A DNA stretch of 20,350 bases from positions 1 through 20,350 of the forward strand of contig NZ_JBFWFX010000026.1 of the NCBI RefSeq assembly GCF_050286925.1, read 5' to 3'. Under the pieces are notes generated by a model, which did no database searches, was not told where the DNA came from, and saw nothing but the letters and a program-made list of their open reading frames with translations. This document shows positions 1 to 7,509 of the stretch, piece after piece. The stretch comes from Caloranaerobacter sp050286925 (GTDB taxonomy: Bacteria; Bacillota; Clostridia; Tissierellales; Thermohalobacteraceae). The position numbers and the translations under genes were made by a program. Each line of letters begins with the position of its first letter. The stretch's first letter is position 1.

Positions 1-121
1 TAATCCATAGGAAATTATAATAAAATCCCATATTTTAAAAATTTAATGTTGATTTTATTGAAACTTTGTCTGGCATGTTTACATGCCAGAGTCGTTATAA
101 ACTGTATTAATTTGTGGATAA
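1..121. repeat. Terminal direct repeat, left copy
   Basis: These 121 bases are identical to 20230-20350, so the two ends of the sequence are the same. The repeat contains a perfect 9-bp hairpin (TCTGGCATG at 69-77, CATGCCAGA at 82-90, 4-base loop), followed by CGTTATAA at 93-100, which resembles the right-hand box of the cassette sites found between the genes. No gene lies in it. The extent of the match equals the extent of available sequence, so the true repeat may be longer. Confidence 0.95.
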
Positions 122-150
122 TTTTAAATATAATTTCCGTAGTGGATTTT

Positions 151-191
151 AACAAAATCTTCCTTAATTTATTTAAATCGAAGATTTTGTT
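151..191 (+). other. 12-bp perfect hairpin, possible attC-like site
   Basis: AACAAAATCTTC (151-162) is the exact reverse complement of GAAGATTTTGTT (180-191). The left arm follows TTTTA, giving a TTTTAAC box, and the right arm ends in GTTCTAA, so the layout loosely matches the other cassette sites, though the right box is off consensus. A related sequence without the full left arm lies before the first DUF3795 copy (about 5111-5178). The stretch 94-191 could be a gene-less cassette; this is weakly supported. Confidence 0.45.
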
Positions 192-198
192 CTAATAT

Positions 199-456
199 GA
201 CGACAAATAATTACAAGAACATAAAAAAATAAAGGAATTTACAATTTGATAGATAATATTTTCATTTGGAAGAAAATATTGTAATAAAATACGTTAGTTG
301 AAGAAGGATTTGAATGGGAATAAATAAAAAGCAACAGTGCATATATTTAGATATTTATTTGTGACATACATAAGCAGATTTTCATGAACAATTATTCGTA
401 AATACCACTATATTGATAATAAATATGAACTCTAATTTGTGAAAAGAGAGTTATAC
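199..456 (+). repeat. Leader repeat A, start of module 1
   Basis: This non-coding element recurs with moderate divergence at 6561-6831 and 11751-12021. Shared blocks are a GACAAATAATTAC segment, a hairpin (AATATTTTC 255-263 with GAAAATATT 272-280), a GTTAGT..GAAGAAGG block, and a final hairpin (AACTCT near 428-433 with AGAGTT near 447-452). The copy ends in GTTATAC at 450-456, which is also the first box of the cassette carrying the gene at 482. The base before GTTA is A, as in the other two leaders; most cassette-cassette junctions have C there. An attI-like role and promoter content are inference; no convincing -35/-10 pair is conserved in all three copies. Confidence 0.75.
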
Positions 457-481
457 AACAGCTATAAAGGAGAGGAGAGAT

Positions 482-1261
482 GTGAAAGAAATTAAGATTT
501 CGACTATAATAACAGATGTTAAAGATTTTGATCCACAAATATTTAAAGAAAATGATATAGGAATTGAAATTCAAACCTTTCCTCAAACTATTTTGGATGA
601 TAATTATGAAGATTTAATTATCGAATTTCAAGATAAGTTGAAAGAGTATAAAGGAATAGTTTCATTACATGGTTCAGCATTTGATCTAAATCCAGGAAGT
701 ACTGATAGAAAAATAATTGAAGTAACAAAACATAGATATCTTCAATCCATAGAAATAGCAAAAACATTAGGAGCTTCATATGTTGTATTTCATAGCCAAA
801 CAAATCCATTACTAAAAATTCGAAAAATAAGACAAGTGAAATTAAATAACCAAATAAAGTTTTGGAATAACTTATTGGAAGAATTACAAGATGATAATAT
901 AACCTTATTACTTGAAAATGAGTATGATGAGGATTATAAAGATTTATTACATTTAGTTGAAAACATTAAATCAGAAAAAGTAAAGATTTGTTTAGATATC
1001 GGTCATGCATTGGCATATTCTAAACTTGATTTGAGTGAGTGGATTAGCGAATTAAAGGAGCATATCAAATATATTCATTTACATTGGAATGATAGACAAA
1101 ATGATTCTCATAATATTCCATTGAATGAAGAATTGAATTTATTGGCTGAATTATTATCGGAAAATAATATAAGTCCTGTTATTACTTTAGAATATAGAGT
1201 TAATGACATTTTACAAGAAGTTAAAAGATTAAGAAAAATATTTGGAAAAGCCATCATATAA
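482..1261 (+). CDS. Sugar phosphate isomerase/epimerase-like TIM-barrel protein
   Basis: This 259-aa protein resembles the xylose isomerase-like TIM-barrel family (AP endonuclease 2 superfamily), whose members use metal ions to isomerise or epimerise sugars, or to cut DNA at abasic sites. Candidate metal ligands sit in the expected order: H63, H104 (in VVFHSQTNP), E145 (LLLENEY), D172 and H175 (CLDIGHA), H199/H201 (YIHLHWND), H210 and E237 (TLEYR). The length is normal and the frame intact. The GTG start at 482 follows a GGAG-rich ribosome-binding site. The gene is the first cassette after leader A, and its TAA stop lies inside the left box of the next recombination site. The substrate cannot be read from the sequence; the isomerase reading is more likely than a nuclease. 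Confidence 0.75.
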   Translation: MKEIKISTIITDVKDFDPQIFKENDIGIEIQTFPQTILDDNYEDLIIEFQDKLKEYKGIVSLHGSAFDLNPGSTDRKIIEVTKHRYLQSIEIAKTLGASYVVFHSQTNPLLKIRKIRQVKLNNQIKFWNNLLEELQDDNITLLLENEYDEDYKDLLHLVENIKSEKVKICLDIGHALAYSKLDLSEWISELKEHIKYIHLHWNDRQNDSHNIPLNEELNLLAELLSENNISPVITLEYRVNDILQEVKRLRKIFGKAII

Positions 1262-1323
1262 CATGCTGTTTGCAAATAGTCCAAAAAACAAGTGGACCAT
1301 CGCAAATAGCTAGACCGTTAGAG
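1256..1323 (+). other. attC-like recombination site
   Basis: Left box ATATAAC (1256-1262, containing the upstream gene's stop codon) and right box GTTAGAG (1317-1323, preceded by ACC) flank an imperfect stem. GCTGTTTGC (1265-1273) pairs with GCAAATAGC (1302-1310) with one mismatch, and GTCCA (1279-1283) pairs with TGGAC (1293-1297). The reverse complement of 1250-1262 matches the start of the same cassette (450-462) at 9 of 13 positions, and all four differences are transitions. Confidence 0.7.
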
Positions 1324-1354
1324 GACATATAATCTCAACTTAGGGGGTAGTTAG

Positions 1355-2251
1355 ATGAAAAGATTTATGATAGGTCAATTTGGTAAGTATGATAAAAAAA
1401 AGCAGAATAGAGATTTTCGAGATGAATTCTTTGGAATTGAAGCATGTTTACTTGAGAGCAAAGAAGATATTGAAGCATTAATGAATTTAATTAAAAAAGA
1501 TAGAATATCATTTGGAATACATTTTCCTTTAAGAGCTAATCAATGGAGATTAAGAGATCCACAATATTTGTCTCTCAATGACAATGTAAGAGTAGACTCA
1601 TATAATTATATGGCTAATGAGTTTCAATACATAAGAAGATTTAAACCACATTATGTTTTGTTGCATTATCCTAAACCAGTAATTTTAGATGATAATGTAG
1701 ATTGGACAAATTGGCGCTTTACAGATGACACAGAATATTATTATGCTTCAGAGTATTCGTACGATGAGTTTATAGCAAGAAGCAGGGAGTTTTTTAGATG
1801 GTTATCAAAACAAGGTGAAGAGCATAATTTTATTCCAGTATTAGAGCTTGATGCGATAAATAGATATATCTATGATACTACTTTACTTGAAGAACTATTG
1901 GATGAATTTAATAATATTAAACTATGTTTAGATATAGGAAGATTACATTTACAAGAAATGACAGATGAGAATTTTGATTCATTTAAATTTCTTGAAAAGT
2001 ATGCAAGATATGCAGAAGTGATTCACTTATGGAATGTTAAAGTTACAAGTAATCTTGAGAATAGTCATTATCCAGCATTGCCTAAACACTTAACTAGTGA
2101 AGGATGGGCAGATGTAGAACAGTATATGAAGATATTAAGAGATGAGAACCAAGATTGTAAGATATTATTTGAGCATAGGTCAGATTTAATTAGTGATGAT
2201 GAACTAGATGAGTGTTACAGCTGGGTAGATGAGTTGCTTACAGGATGTTGA
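1355..2251 (+). CDS. Second TIM-barrel isomerase-like protein
   Basis: This 298-aa protein has the layout of the xylose isomerase-like TIM-barrel family. Likely metal or active-site residues are H104 (LLHYPKP), E164 (VLELDAIN), D193 (LCLDIGRLH), H224 (VIHLWNV), H238 and E273 (LFEHRS). The usual His three residues after the CLDIG Asp is replaced (CLDIGRLH), so metal binding may differ from the neighbour at 482. The ATG at 1355 follows TAGGGGG about 8 bases upstream. It is a separate cassette: it starts at GTTAGAG (1317) and ends at the site at 2261. The two TIM-barrel genes share a fold but are too different to be recent duplicates. The substrate is unknown. Confidence 0.65.
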   Translation: MKRFMIGQFGKYDKKKQNRDFRDEFFGIEACLLESKEDIEALMNLIKKDRISFGIHFPLRANQWRLRDPQYLSLNDNVRVDSYNYMANEFQYIRRFKPHYVLLHYPKPVILDDNVDWTNWRFTDDTEYYYASEYSYDEFIARSREFFRWLSKQGEEHNFIPVLELDAINRYIYDTTLLEELLDEFNNIKLCLDIGRLHLQEMTDENFDSFKFLEKYARYAEVIHLWNVKVTSNLENSHYPALPKHLTSEGWADVEQYMKILRDENQDCKILFEHRSDLISDDELDECYSWVDELLTGC

Positions 2252-2260
2252 TTGTACATT

Positions 2261-2337
2261 CTCTAACACAAGCTTCCCTTCATCTTACGATAGAGAGCAT
2301 AGAACGACGTGAAGCTTAGGGGCGAAATGGGTTAAAA
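2261..2337 (+). other. attC-like recombination site
   Basis: Left box CTCTAAC (2261-2267) and right box GTTAAAA (2331-2337) flank a stem in which AAGCTTC (2270-2276) pairs with GAAGCTT (2311-2317). The interior is much richer in G+C than the flanking genes. The reverse complement of 2254-2267 matches the start of the same cassette (1317-1330) at 10 of 14 positions, and all differences are transitions. Confidence 0.65.
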
Positions 2338-2358
2338 TACATAGAAGGAGTTATATTA

Positions 2359-2812
2359 ATGCCGTATGCGATAGAATTATATTTTGATATAGAGAGTACA
2401 AAGAAAGTAGATAAAATTCGTAATCAACTTGAATTAAATAGTATTAATGTTGATAAGGGTACAAAACCACATATATCTTTAGCTATTTATGAAGACATTC
2501 CAATAGAAAGTTTTAAAGAAGAACTTCAAATGTTTTCATATAAAGTAAAACCTTTTGATATAACTTTATCGAGTGTAGGAATGTTTGTAACAGGCAATTC
2601 ACTCAGAATTTCATAGTAGGTTTATTAAATACAAAAATAAAGCTTGGGATTATTATCTACCAAATAAATGGGTACCACATTGCACATTAGCAATGAATTT
2701 GAATGATGAGATGGTTAATAAAACAATTAATATTTGTAGAGGTTTAGAGTTACCAATAAATGTTAAGATTAATAAGATTGGTATATTAGAATTTAAGCCA
2801 AACAAACAGTAG
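2359..2812 (+). pseudogene. Broken 2'-5' RNA ligase-like (2H phosphoesterase) gene
   Basis: The first part (2359-2616) encodes an N-terminal half with the first 2H motif (KPHISL, H38). After VGMFVTGN the frame shifts. From 2603 a second frame continues with SEFHSRFIKYKNKAWDYY and the second motif PHCTLAMN, ending with a stop at 2810-2812. Both HxT/S motifs of the family (cyclic phosphodiesterase or RNA ligase activity on 2'-5' or cyclic phosphates) are therefore present but in different frames. The joint looks short by about 20 residues compared with typical members, so I infer a small internal deletion with a frameshift. The ATG follows AGAAGGAG. The gene sits in the cassette starting at GTTAAAA (2331). 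Confidence 0.75.
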
Positions 2813-2813
2813 T

Positions 2814-3140
2814 GGAGGATGTAAGCCAATTCCTAAACCATTATGTAAGTGCAAAGTTTGTGTTGAGGCTAGAGAAAAGGGACCACCTTTTTCAAGGACA
2901 GGACCAGCTTTATTTGTTAATGATATTAATATGCCGATTGATACGCCACCACAAATAGGAATATCAATTAATTATGCTAATTTAGAGGCTATAGATTATC
3001 TTATGTATACACACTTGGATAGTGATCACTTTGATGGACATTCAACGTTAGCATCACTTTATTTTGACGGAACAAAGTATTGCTATTCTCCAAGTAAGAC
3101 TATAACTTTAATTGTTCCTAAAAATTATTTAAATAACTAA
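2814..3140 (+). pseudogene. Metallo-beta-lactamase fold fragment (PhnP-like)
   Basis: A reading frame begins two bases after the 2H relic stop with GGCKPIPKPLCKCKVC, continues with RTGPALFV and IDTPPQIG, and reaches the metal-binding motif YTHLDSDHFDGH. This order matches MBL-fold phosphodiesterases of the PhnP type, in which the Cys cluster and HxHxDH motif bind metals. Here the motif reads THLDSDH, so one His is replaced. The usual N-terminus (about 10 residues with the GTG loop) and the C-terminal half are missing: the frame stops at about 109 residues where the family usually has about 250. No proper start codon precedes it; the ATG at 2931 is internal to the conserved domain. I read it as a relic fused to the preceding one by deletion. 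Confidence 0.65.
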
Positions 3141-3180
3141 TTTAAATAATATTATCGGTAGTGTGTATGACGGTAGTGAT

Positions 3181-3249
3181 ATTTTAAGGGAGTGTCGTCC
3201 GTGGAACTCTTTGAATCACGGGGCATGGCACATCATGTTTTCGTTAGGA
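3181..3249 (+). other. Degenerate attC-like site
   Basis: The left box is degenerate (ATTTTAAG, 3181-3188, where C is expected at the end). The right box is GTTAGGA (3243-3249) preceded by TC. A G+C-rich stem lies between: CCGTG (3199-3203) with CACGG (3217-3221), flanked by GTGTC/GGCAC. The left box still mirrors the start of its own cassette (GTTAAAATA at 2331), which supports it as the old end of the 2H/MBL unit. Confidence 0.5.
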
Positions 3250-3262
3250 GAAGAATGTTGCC

Positions 3263-3337
3263 ATGAATAAACATGCCATCTGGCACAAAGTTTGCGAATT
3301 TATTAATCCTAATGAAGGAAATTGTCCCGGCGACTAG
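3263..3337 (+). CDS. Very short ORF at a cassette start, probably a remnant
   Basis: An ATG at 3263, about 10 bases after a GGAG motif, opens a 24-codon frame (begins MNKHAIWHKVCEF, ends NCPGD). It comes directly after the cassette box at 3243, where a cassette gene is expected to begin, and runs into the DUF4652-like relic in another frame. I do not recognise it. It is probably the 5' end of a gene whose remainder was deleted, and may not be expressed. Confidence 0.3.
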   Translation: MNKHAIWHKVCEFINPNEGNCPGD

Positions 3338-3596
3338 ACAAGAATGACTTAGAAGTTCTAATAGAATCTAACAAACCAAAAGGAACTGATACTCCAAAAA
3401 AAGTACGTTGGATTGATGATAGATGATAGGGTATGAATATGGAATTCATAGTTTTGGTGGCAATCTATATGTTTATGATTTACAGAATAACGAGACTAAA
3501 AGTGTAAAAATATTAAATTCTGCAAATAAGGAAGTTAGGTTAATTGAAGTATTTGATAACATTATATATGTAACTATATCGAATAGAGTTAAATAA
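3334..3596 (+). pseudogene. DUF4652-like gene remnant
   Basis: Two frames together resemble the C-terminal part of Firmicute DUF4652-like proteins. Frame one (3334-3426) reads LDKNDLEVLIESNKPKG then VRWIDDR and a stop. Frame two (3423-3596) continues with IGYEYGIHSFGGNLYVYDL and ends ISNRVK. The WIDD and GGNLYVYD blocks suggested the family. The N-terminal half and any signal peptide are gone, and a frameshift lies at about 3421-3428. The function of the family is unknown. Confidence 0.55.
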
Positions 3597-3752
3597 ACAA
3601 AAATTATTTTCTAGAAGTGATTAGAGTCAACGGTGTAACTTTCTCTGACACTATATCTGTACAAGGGTGTATGGAAGTACGTTTTTAGGAAAGTAAAGTG
3701 AACCATATTGATAATTAGGAATATATTAAATAAAAGAAGGAGGGATAGAATT

Positions 3753-4130
3753 ATGAATAAAAACTTTAATATATCGATAGTATTATCATCAATAATTTTA
3801 AGTTTAAGTATGATTACAAGTACATTTATCTTGATTAATAACAAAGATAATAGTAAAAAAATTATAAGCAGTATAAATCAAAATGAAGTGATGACAATAG
3901 CTGAAACAGCTGAGTACTTAAAAATTAAAGAAGAAGATATTATAAAAATAATAACTATTGAAAATAGTAAATTAAGAAAAAGTGGGAGCTTTACAGGGGC
4001 AATGTTTCCTTATTTTAAGGTGAATGATGATTATTATATATATAAACCTCGATTAAAAAAATGGTTAGAAGATGCATCAAGAGATAATAGAATATATGAT
4101 ACCTACAACTATAGTTTGTATTTTGATTGA
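3753..4130 (+). CDS. Membrane-anchored helix-turn-helix (excisionase-type) protein
   Basis: This 125-aa protein has one N-terminal membrane segment (about residues 7-28), a short linker, then a helix-turn-helix domain of the excisionase/MerR-like type (about 47-108). The domain begins MTIAETAEYLKIKEEDI, with a wing-like FPYFKVNDDYYIYKPRLKKWLE. Such domains bind DNA, and the membrane anchor implies action at the inner face of the membrane. The ATG at 3753 follows GAAGGAGGGA about 9 bases upstream, which decides the start against an upstream in-frame codon. The gene looks complete. It resembles small anchored HTH proteins of unknown role in Firmicutes. Because it is anchored and not linked to an integrase, I do not call it a recombination directionality factor. 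Confidence 0.6.
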   Translation: MNKNFNISIVLSSIILSLSMITSTFILINNKDNSKKIISSINQNEVMTIAETAEYLKIKEEDIIKIITIENSKLRKSGSFTGAMFPYFKVNDDYYIYKPRLKKWLEDASRDNRIYDTYNYSLYFD

Positions 4131-4181
4131 TTTTTAGTAATTTACAGTTAAAAATGAAAATGTCAACTAAAATAGCCTTTA

Positions 4182-4234
4182 CAGCATCCTATATAAAACA
4201 TTTATGGCGACAGTAAAATCTTAGACTGTTATAT
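4182..4234 (+). other. Weak attC-like site
   Basis: Right box GTTATAT (4228-4234) follows GACT and starts a new G+C-richer stretch (GGCGTAGGGCGG). TTTAC (near 4180-4184) and GTAAA (near 4212-4216) could pair, but I find no clear TAAC left box. Supported mainly by position and the right box. Confidence 0.35.
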
Positions 4235-4281
4235 CGGCGTAGGGCGGTCATCTATGAATAAATCATATAATAAGGACACTC

Positions 4282-4335
4282 ATGAAAAAAGTTTTGAAGC
4301 CTGGAGAAAGGCTTGTTTATGATAAGTGCATTTAA
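4282..4335 (+). CDS. 17-codon ORF after a cassette box, probably truncated
   Basis: ATG at 4282, with AAGGA about 9 bases upstream, opens a frame reading MKKVLKPGERLVYDKCI and then a stop. The start region looks like a real gene start just after the GTTATAT box at 4228, but the frame ends almost at once and the sequence then runs into a YdcF relic. I do not recognise the product. It is likely the stump of a cassette gene lost by deletion. Confidence 0.3.
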   Translation: MKKVLKPGERLVYDKCI

Positions 4336-4378
4336 CATGAATGATTGATGTAACAAAATATATAAAAAGGATGAAAAT

Positions 4379-4628
4379 ATGATATCAAAGTACTCGAAAG
4401 TACTAAATCTAAATAAAAATCAAATTACTGAGCTAACAAGAATTGTTTTTTAAGCAGGATTTAAGGAAAAATGATGTAATTTTTGTTTTCGGGAGTACTC
4501 ACCCAGCTTGTGTTGAAGTAGAATACCAGGTTTATGAAAAATTGCTTGGACGAGAAATTATTATTTTAGGTGGAAGATCGAACTATAGAGACAAACATAA
4601 AGCCTGGCCGAATGGTGAAAGCTTTTAA
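4379..4628 (+). pseudogene. YdcF/DUF218-like gene fragment
   Basis: The first frame (ATG 4379) reads MISKYSKVLNLNKNQITELT and stops at 4454. A second frame from about 4449 continues with LRKNDVIFVFGSTHPACVEV and GREIIILGGRS, ending at a stop (4626-4628). The order 'DVIFVFGSTHP ... GREIIILGGRS' matches the N-terminal half of YdcF-family proteins (DUF218, a Rossmann-like fold often described as SAM-binding). The gene is frameshifted near 4445-4455 and cut short at about 80 residues, where the family has about 200. Confidence 0.6.
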
Positions 4629-4729
4629 GTCAGTTGATTAAAAGGAGAGTACCTGAATAATAAATTTATGTGGACTTAATATGAAATTTAACTGGTTCCA
4701 GTATAGTTTTACATAGGGGGTAGAAGAAC

Positions 4730-5098
4730 TTGAGGAAAATATTTTTAAAGAGAATAGTGTTCATTATTTTTATATTAGCTGCATTACTATCATATGGAGT
4801 CTATTGGGCCTTCTTTGATATGACTAGGTTACCCAAAGGAGAATTTTTAACAGAATCTACTTCTGGAGATGGAAATTACACAATAAAAATATACTTATGC
4901 AATGGTGGAGCAACTACTTCTTTTGCTATTAGAGGAGAGTTGAATTTTAACAAGAAATTAAAGAAACCTAAAAATATTTATTGGAACTATCGTGAGGATA
5001 GTGTTGAAATTAAATGGGTTGATAATGATACGGTTATAATAAATGGACATGAACTAGACCTACCAAATGAGACATTTGATTTCAGAAGAGAAAAGTAA
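4730..5098 (+). CDS. DUF5412 family membrane-anchored protein
   Basis: This 122-aa protein has an N-terminal membrane segment (about residues 8-28, charged start MRKIFLKR) and an extracytoplasmic beta-rich domain with SGDGNYTIKIYLCNGGATT, AIRGEL, NIYWNYRE and INGHELDLPN. These blocks match DUF5412, a Firmicute family of unknown function. The TTG start at 4730 follows TAGGGGG with good spacing. The frame is intact and the length normal for the family. No clear cassette box precedes it; the upstream 100 bases follow the YdcF relic without a recognised site. Confidence 0.7.
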   Translation: MRKIFLKRIVFIIFILAALLSYGVYWAFFDMTRLPKGEFLTESTSGDGNYTIKIYLCNGGATTSFAIRGELNFNKKLKKPKNIYWNYREDSVEIKWVDNDTVIINGHELDLPNETFDFRREK

Positions 5099-5199
5099 TT
5101 CTATATCGATAAAATCTTTAGTGACAAGGAATTTAGTTAGAAATCATCAAGTTTTTAAGTTAGATTTTGTTCTAATTAGAAAAGAATGAGGAATCTATT

Positions 5200-5507
5200 A
5201 TGAAAAAAAGTTATTGGAGCATGTGGGTGTATTTGTAGTGATTGCAGAATTTATGAAAAGGATTGCAAGGGATGTCATGCTATAAAGGGGTAAGCCATGC
5301 TGGTTGCATGAAGTAGGACTTGATGTTTGTGATTTTTATGAATGTTGTGTAATGGATAAAGAGCTAGAACATTGCGGAGAATGTAGAGAAATTCCATGTA
5401 ACAAGTTTTGGGAGAATAAAAATCCTGCATGGACTCAAGAACAACACAAAAAAATTGTAGAACAGAGGGTTATTTTACTTAAAGGATTAGCTCAGAATAA
5501 ATTTTGA
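5200..5507 (+). pseudogene. Frameshifted DUF3795 gene (copy 1)
   Basis: Compared with the intact copy at 14914-15219, this copy has one extra A in the run after the start codon (5202-5209) and one extra G near 5286-5290 (GGGG instead of GGG). The conserved Cys-rich protein is therefore split over three frames. The last 67 codons (from 5304, HEVGLDVCDFYECCVMDK onward) are intact. The GAGG ribosome-binding site and ATG are also kept. Both lesions are single-base gains in homopolymers, so a read error cannot be excluded, but the neighbouring gene in the same block is independently broken. Confidence 0.85.
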
Positions 5508-5612
5508 TTTTAGAATTCAAATGGAGAATTTAAAATCTAGTTATTAGATGCACTTGGGTACAGTTTCATGAAAATAAAATTTGAAATTGAATTAAGATTG
5601 AAGAGGGATAAA

Positions 5613-5862
5613 ATGAGATAAGCAATTGACAGTATTACAGATTTCATTTTTGTGGATGATAAATTAGAAAGTGCAGACATAATATTGATACAAGATAGTT
5701 TTTCCACCTCCAGTAAAAATTATTGTGTCTTTAGTGACAGATGGGAAGGATATCCGTAAAGATAATTGGTTTTTAGATGTAAACAAGACTAAAAGAGTTA
5801 TGAGTGAGGTTATTAAAATAGAAAAATACTTTGAAAGTCATATACCTAATTTGGCTAATTAA
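5613..5862 (+). pseudogene. Internally deleted YdcF-like relic (copy 1)
   Basis: The start reads MR then a stop (TAA where copy 2 has CAA), followed by AIDSITDFIF and SADIILIQ. After an internal deletion another frame carries a C-terminal part, KIIVSLVTDGKDIRKDNWF and VNKTKRVMSEVIKIEKYFE, ending at TAA 5860-5862. About 35 N-terminal residues are joined to about 55 C-terminal ones. Copy 2 (15325-15583) has the same deletion, so it predates the duplication. The YdcF assignment rests on the N-terminal block and is moderate. Confidence 0.6.
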
Positions 5863-5888
5863 TTAAAATGACTTTAGTATTAATATTA

Positions 5889-5955
5889 GCTAACATAGTA
5901 GTCTAGAAATTTTGCAATAAACATGCTAAACATCTAGGTTATTCGAAATATAGGT
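5889..5955 (+). other. Degenerate attC-like site (copy 1)
   Basis: Left box GCTAAC (5889-5894); the right box has decayed to ATATAGGT (5948-5955). The arms AGTCTAGA and ATCTAGGTTA still pair in part. The inner segment ATTTTGC...AAAC is shared with the sites at 8567 and 15601. Its homologue at 15601-15668 is better preserved. Confidence 0.6.
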
Positions 5956-5996
5956 GAAAGAGCAATCAAGATATTTTAGCGAAAAGGGGATTTTTT

Positions 5997-6430
5997 ATGA
6001 AGAAGAATATTAGTAATTTAGAAATATACCAGTAAAACGATTAAATAGAATTTTATCAATGTTACTTTTAGAAATGAAGGATTTATCAGATGAAGATAGA
6101 GATTTGCCAATTCGTTGGAATATAATGTACATGTATACCAGTTCACAAATTGCAAAAATATTAGCACTTAAACGAGGGATAAATCCTGAAATAGCAGGAA
6201 TAGCAGCAGCTCTTCATGATATTAATATAGTAAAGACAAAGGAACATAAAAATCATGCTAAAGCGGCAGGGAGATATGTATACGAAATTATTTCAGATAA
6301 TCCATTTGTTGAAATCTTAAAAGATGTTGATTCATTAGATAGATATTTACATGGCGTAAAAACAGAAGGACTGTATTGTAAAAGATGTATAAAAATATTG
6401 AAAGAAATTGGAATTAAAGATGTCCTATAA
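5997..6430 (+). pseudogene. HD-domain protein gene, frameshifted near its start (copy 1)
   Basis: The ATG at 5997 follows AAAAGGGGA. Relative to the copy at 18595, four bases are missing after NLEI (GAAATATACC versus GAAATAAGATTACC), so the frame breaks at about residue 10. It resumes in a long frame carrying LLLEMKDLSDEDRDLPIRW, IAAALHDINIVK (the HD pair), HKNHAKAAGRYVYEI, LKDVDSLDRYLHG and a C-terminal CKRCIKILKEIGIKDVL. HD domains bind metals and usually hydrolyse phosphoesters, often nucleotides. An internal start at 6059 could yield a 123-aa product lacking the first 30 residues. This copy keeps the C-terminal part that the other copy has lost. Confidence 0.75.
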
Positions 6431-6432
6431 AT

Positions 6433-6465
6433 ATATTTATGGGGAAATTATGTGATATAGATTAG
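6433..6465 (+). pseudogene. Last ten codons of a lost serpin gene
   Basis: These bases encode IFMGKLCDID and a stop, the same C-terminal residues as the serpin ending at 20139, and are followed by a similar spacer and the same terminator hairpin. The rest of the serpin gene is gone, removed by a deletion joining the HD gene's end to the serpin tail. It shows that module 1 once ended in HD-serpin-terminator, as module 3 does. Confidence 0.85.
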
Positions 6466-6482
6466 GAATTTAATTTCTTAGT

Positions 6483-6558
6483 AATCAGACATCTCATAGA
6501 AATACTTATTTTAGTTATGGATAGTATTCCTAGGATATTTAGATGTTTGATTTTTTAT
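6483..6558 (+). terminator. Conserved module-end terminator hairpin (copy 1)
   Basis: AATCAGACATCT (6483-6494) pairs with AGATGTTTGATT (6541-6552), followed by a T run. A second short pairing (CATAG/CTAGG) lies inside, with a loop of about 30 bases. It recurs at 11677-11750 and 20157-20230 with only a few changes. The T tract and position after the last gene of a module support a Rho-independent terminator. Confidence 0.75.
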
Positions 6559-6560
6559 GT

Positions 6561-6831
6561 AATATATCGTCTTATTTTTTGTAGTGTGATGACAAATAAT
6601 TACAAGAACATAAAAAAATAAAGGAATTTACAATTTAATAGAGAATATTTTATTTGAAACAAAATATTGTAATAAAGTATGTTAGTGGAAGAAGGATTTG
6701 AATGGGAATAAATAAAAATCAATAGTCCATACATTAAGACATATACATGCAAATTTTACCGAACGATTATTCTCAAACACCACTATATTATTCAATAATA
6801 TGAAATCTAATTTGTGAAAAGGAAGTTAGAT
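6561..6831 (+). repeat. Leader repeat B, start of module 2
   Basis: This is the second copy of the leader seen at 199-456 and 11751-12021. It shares GTCTTATTT..TTGTAGTGTG with copy C and the remaining blocks with both. The internal hairpin is conserved (AATATTTT 6644-6651, AAAATATT 6661-6668) although the loop differs. It ends in GTTAGAT (6825-6831), the start of the next cassette. No gene is visible. Confidence 0.8.
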
Positions 6832-6923
6832 GACATCCATATCAAGCTTTAGATAATTATTATAAACTGAATTATAGAATATATAAATTACATTGTAAAT
6901 ATTTTTTATTGGAGGGGGATATT

Positions 6924-7475
6924 GTGGGTTTTAGCAAAATATTTTGGGGATTTATTTTTTTGTTTGATTTTAGACTCAATGGAGTTGATATAATTCCGGA
7001 CTTTATTGGTTTTATATTAATTTATTTTGGACTTCAAAAGTTAGTTGAGAAAAACAATAATTTTGAGTTAGCAAAAAATTTAGCTTTTCCACTTATTTTT
7101 ATTTCAGTATTTGACATATATCAGATTCAAAAACCAGGGATCAATATAATAACAATGTCAGGGATTGGACTGATTATTGGTGCAGTTTTTACAATTTTAA
7201 GTTTAATTATGGTATATAGAATTTGTTTAGGAATTTCAGAGATGGCTAATGGAAGAAGTGAAAATGAACTTGCTACAAAATCCATGAATAGATGGACATT
7301 ATATTTAATAAATCAAATTATAATTTGGTTCATATTATTAACCAGTTTTGTTTTTAAGAACACCTTAACTATTTTAGCATTAACAGTAATTATAATTTCT
7401 TTTGTTGTTTATATTTTAATGCTTATGTTATTTAAGGAAGCAGGAGATACTTTAGAAAACTATAATGAGCAGTAA
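6924..7475 (+). CDS. Four-helix membrane protein, unknown function
   Basis: From the GTG at 6924 (after GGAGGGGGAT) the protein is about 183 aa, with roughly four to five hydrophobic helices: near residues 4-38 (two, separated by GVDIIPDFIGF), 55-70, 75-105 and 130-165. The N-terminal motif RLNGVDIIPDFIGFILIYFG is one I have seen in Clostridium hypothetical membrane proteins, but I cannot name a family or function. The frame is intact. It is the first cassette after leader B; its ends (GTTAGATGACATCC at 6825 and the reverse complement of 7503-7516) match at 12 of 14 bases. Confidence 0.65.
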   Translation: MGFSKIFWGFIFLFDFRLNGVDIIPDFIGFILIYFGLQKLVEKNNNFELAKNLAFPLIFISVFDIYQIQKPGINIITMSGIGLIIGAVFTILSLIMVYRICLGISEMANGRSENELATKSMNRWTLYLINQIIIWFILLTSFVFKNTLTILALTVIIISFVVYILMLMLFKEAGDTLENYNEQ

Positions 7476-7509
7476 TAATTTTGATATAATTGTGAAAATA
7501 AGGGACGTC

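Larger units (their letters stand above)
5181..5955 (+). repeat. Duplicated DUF3795-YdcF block, copy 1
   Basis: This segment closely matches 14895-15668, covering a DUF3795 gene, a short spacer with a GATTTT/AAAATC inverted repeat, an internally deleted YdcF-like gene and the attC-like site. Copy 1 has extra damage: one added A and one added G in the DUF3795 gene, and a TAA in the YdcF relic where copy 2 has CAA. Confidence 0.9.

Noticed and set aside
392..586. Open frames on the minus strand, including 392-586, 618-809, 1108-1305, 3611-3844, 9232-9471, 9520-9717 and 16549-16758
   Set aside because: They lie opposite or beside well-supported + strand genes or in non-coding DNA, lack ribosome-binding sites, and show no recognisable protein pattern; AT-rich DNA produces such frames often.
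3753..4130. HTH protein as the excisionase of the array
   Set aside because: It carries a membrane anchor and no recombinase is nearby; the excisionase-like fold alone is common in other regulators.
6059..6430. A separate complete 123-aa HD gene starting at 6059
   Set aside because: Comparison with the homologue at 18595 shows the true start at 5997 followed by a four-base deletion; 6059 is internal and lacks a ribosome-binding site.
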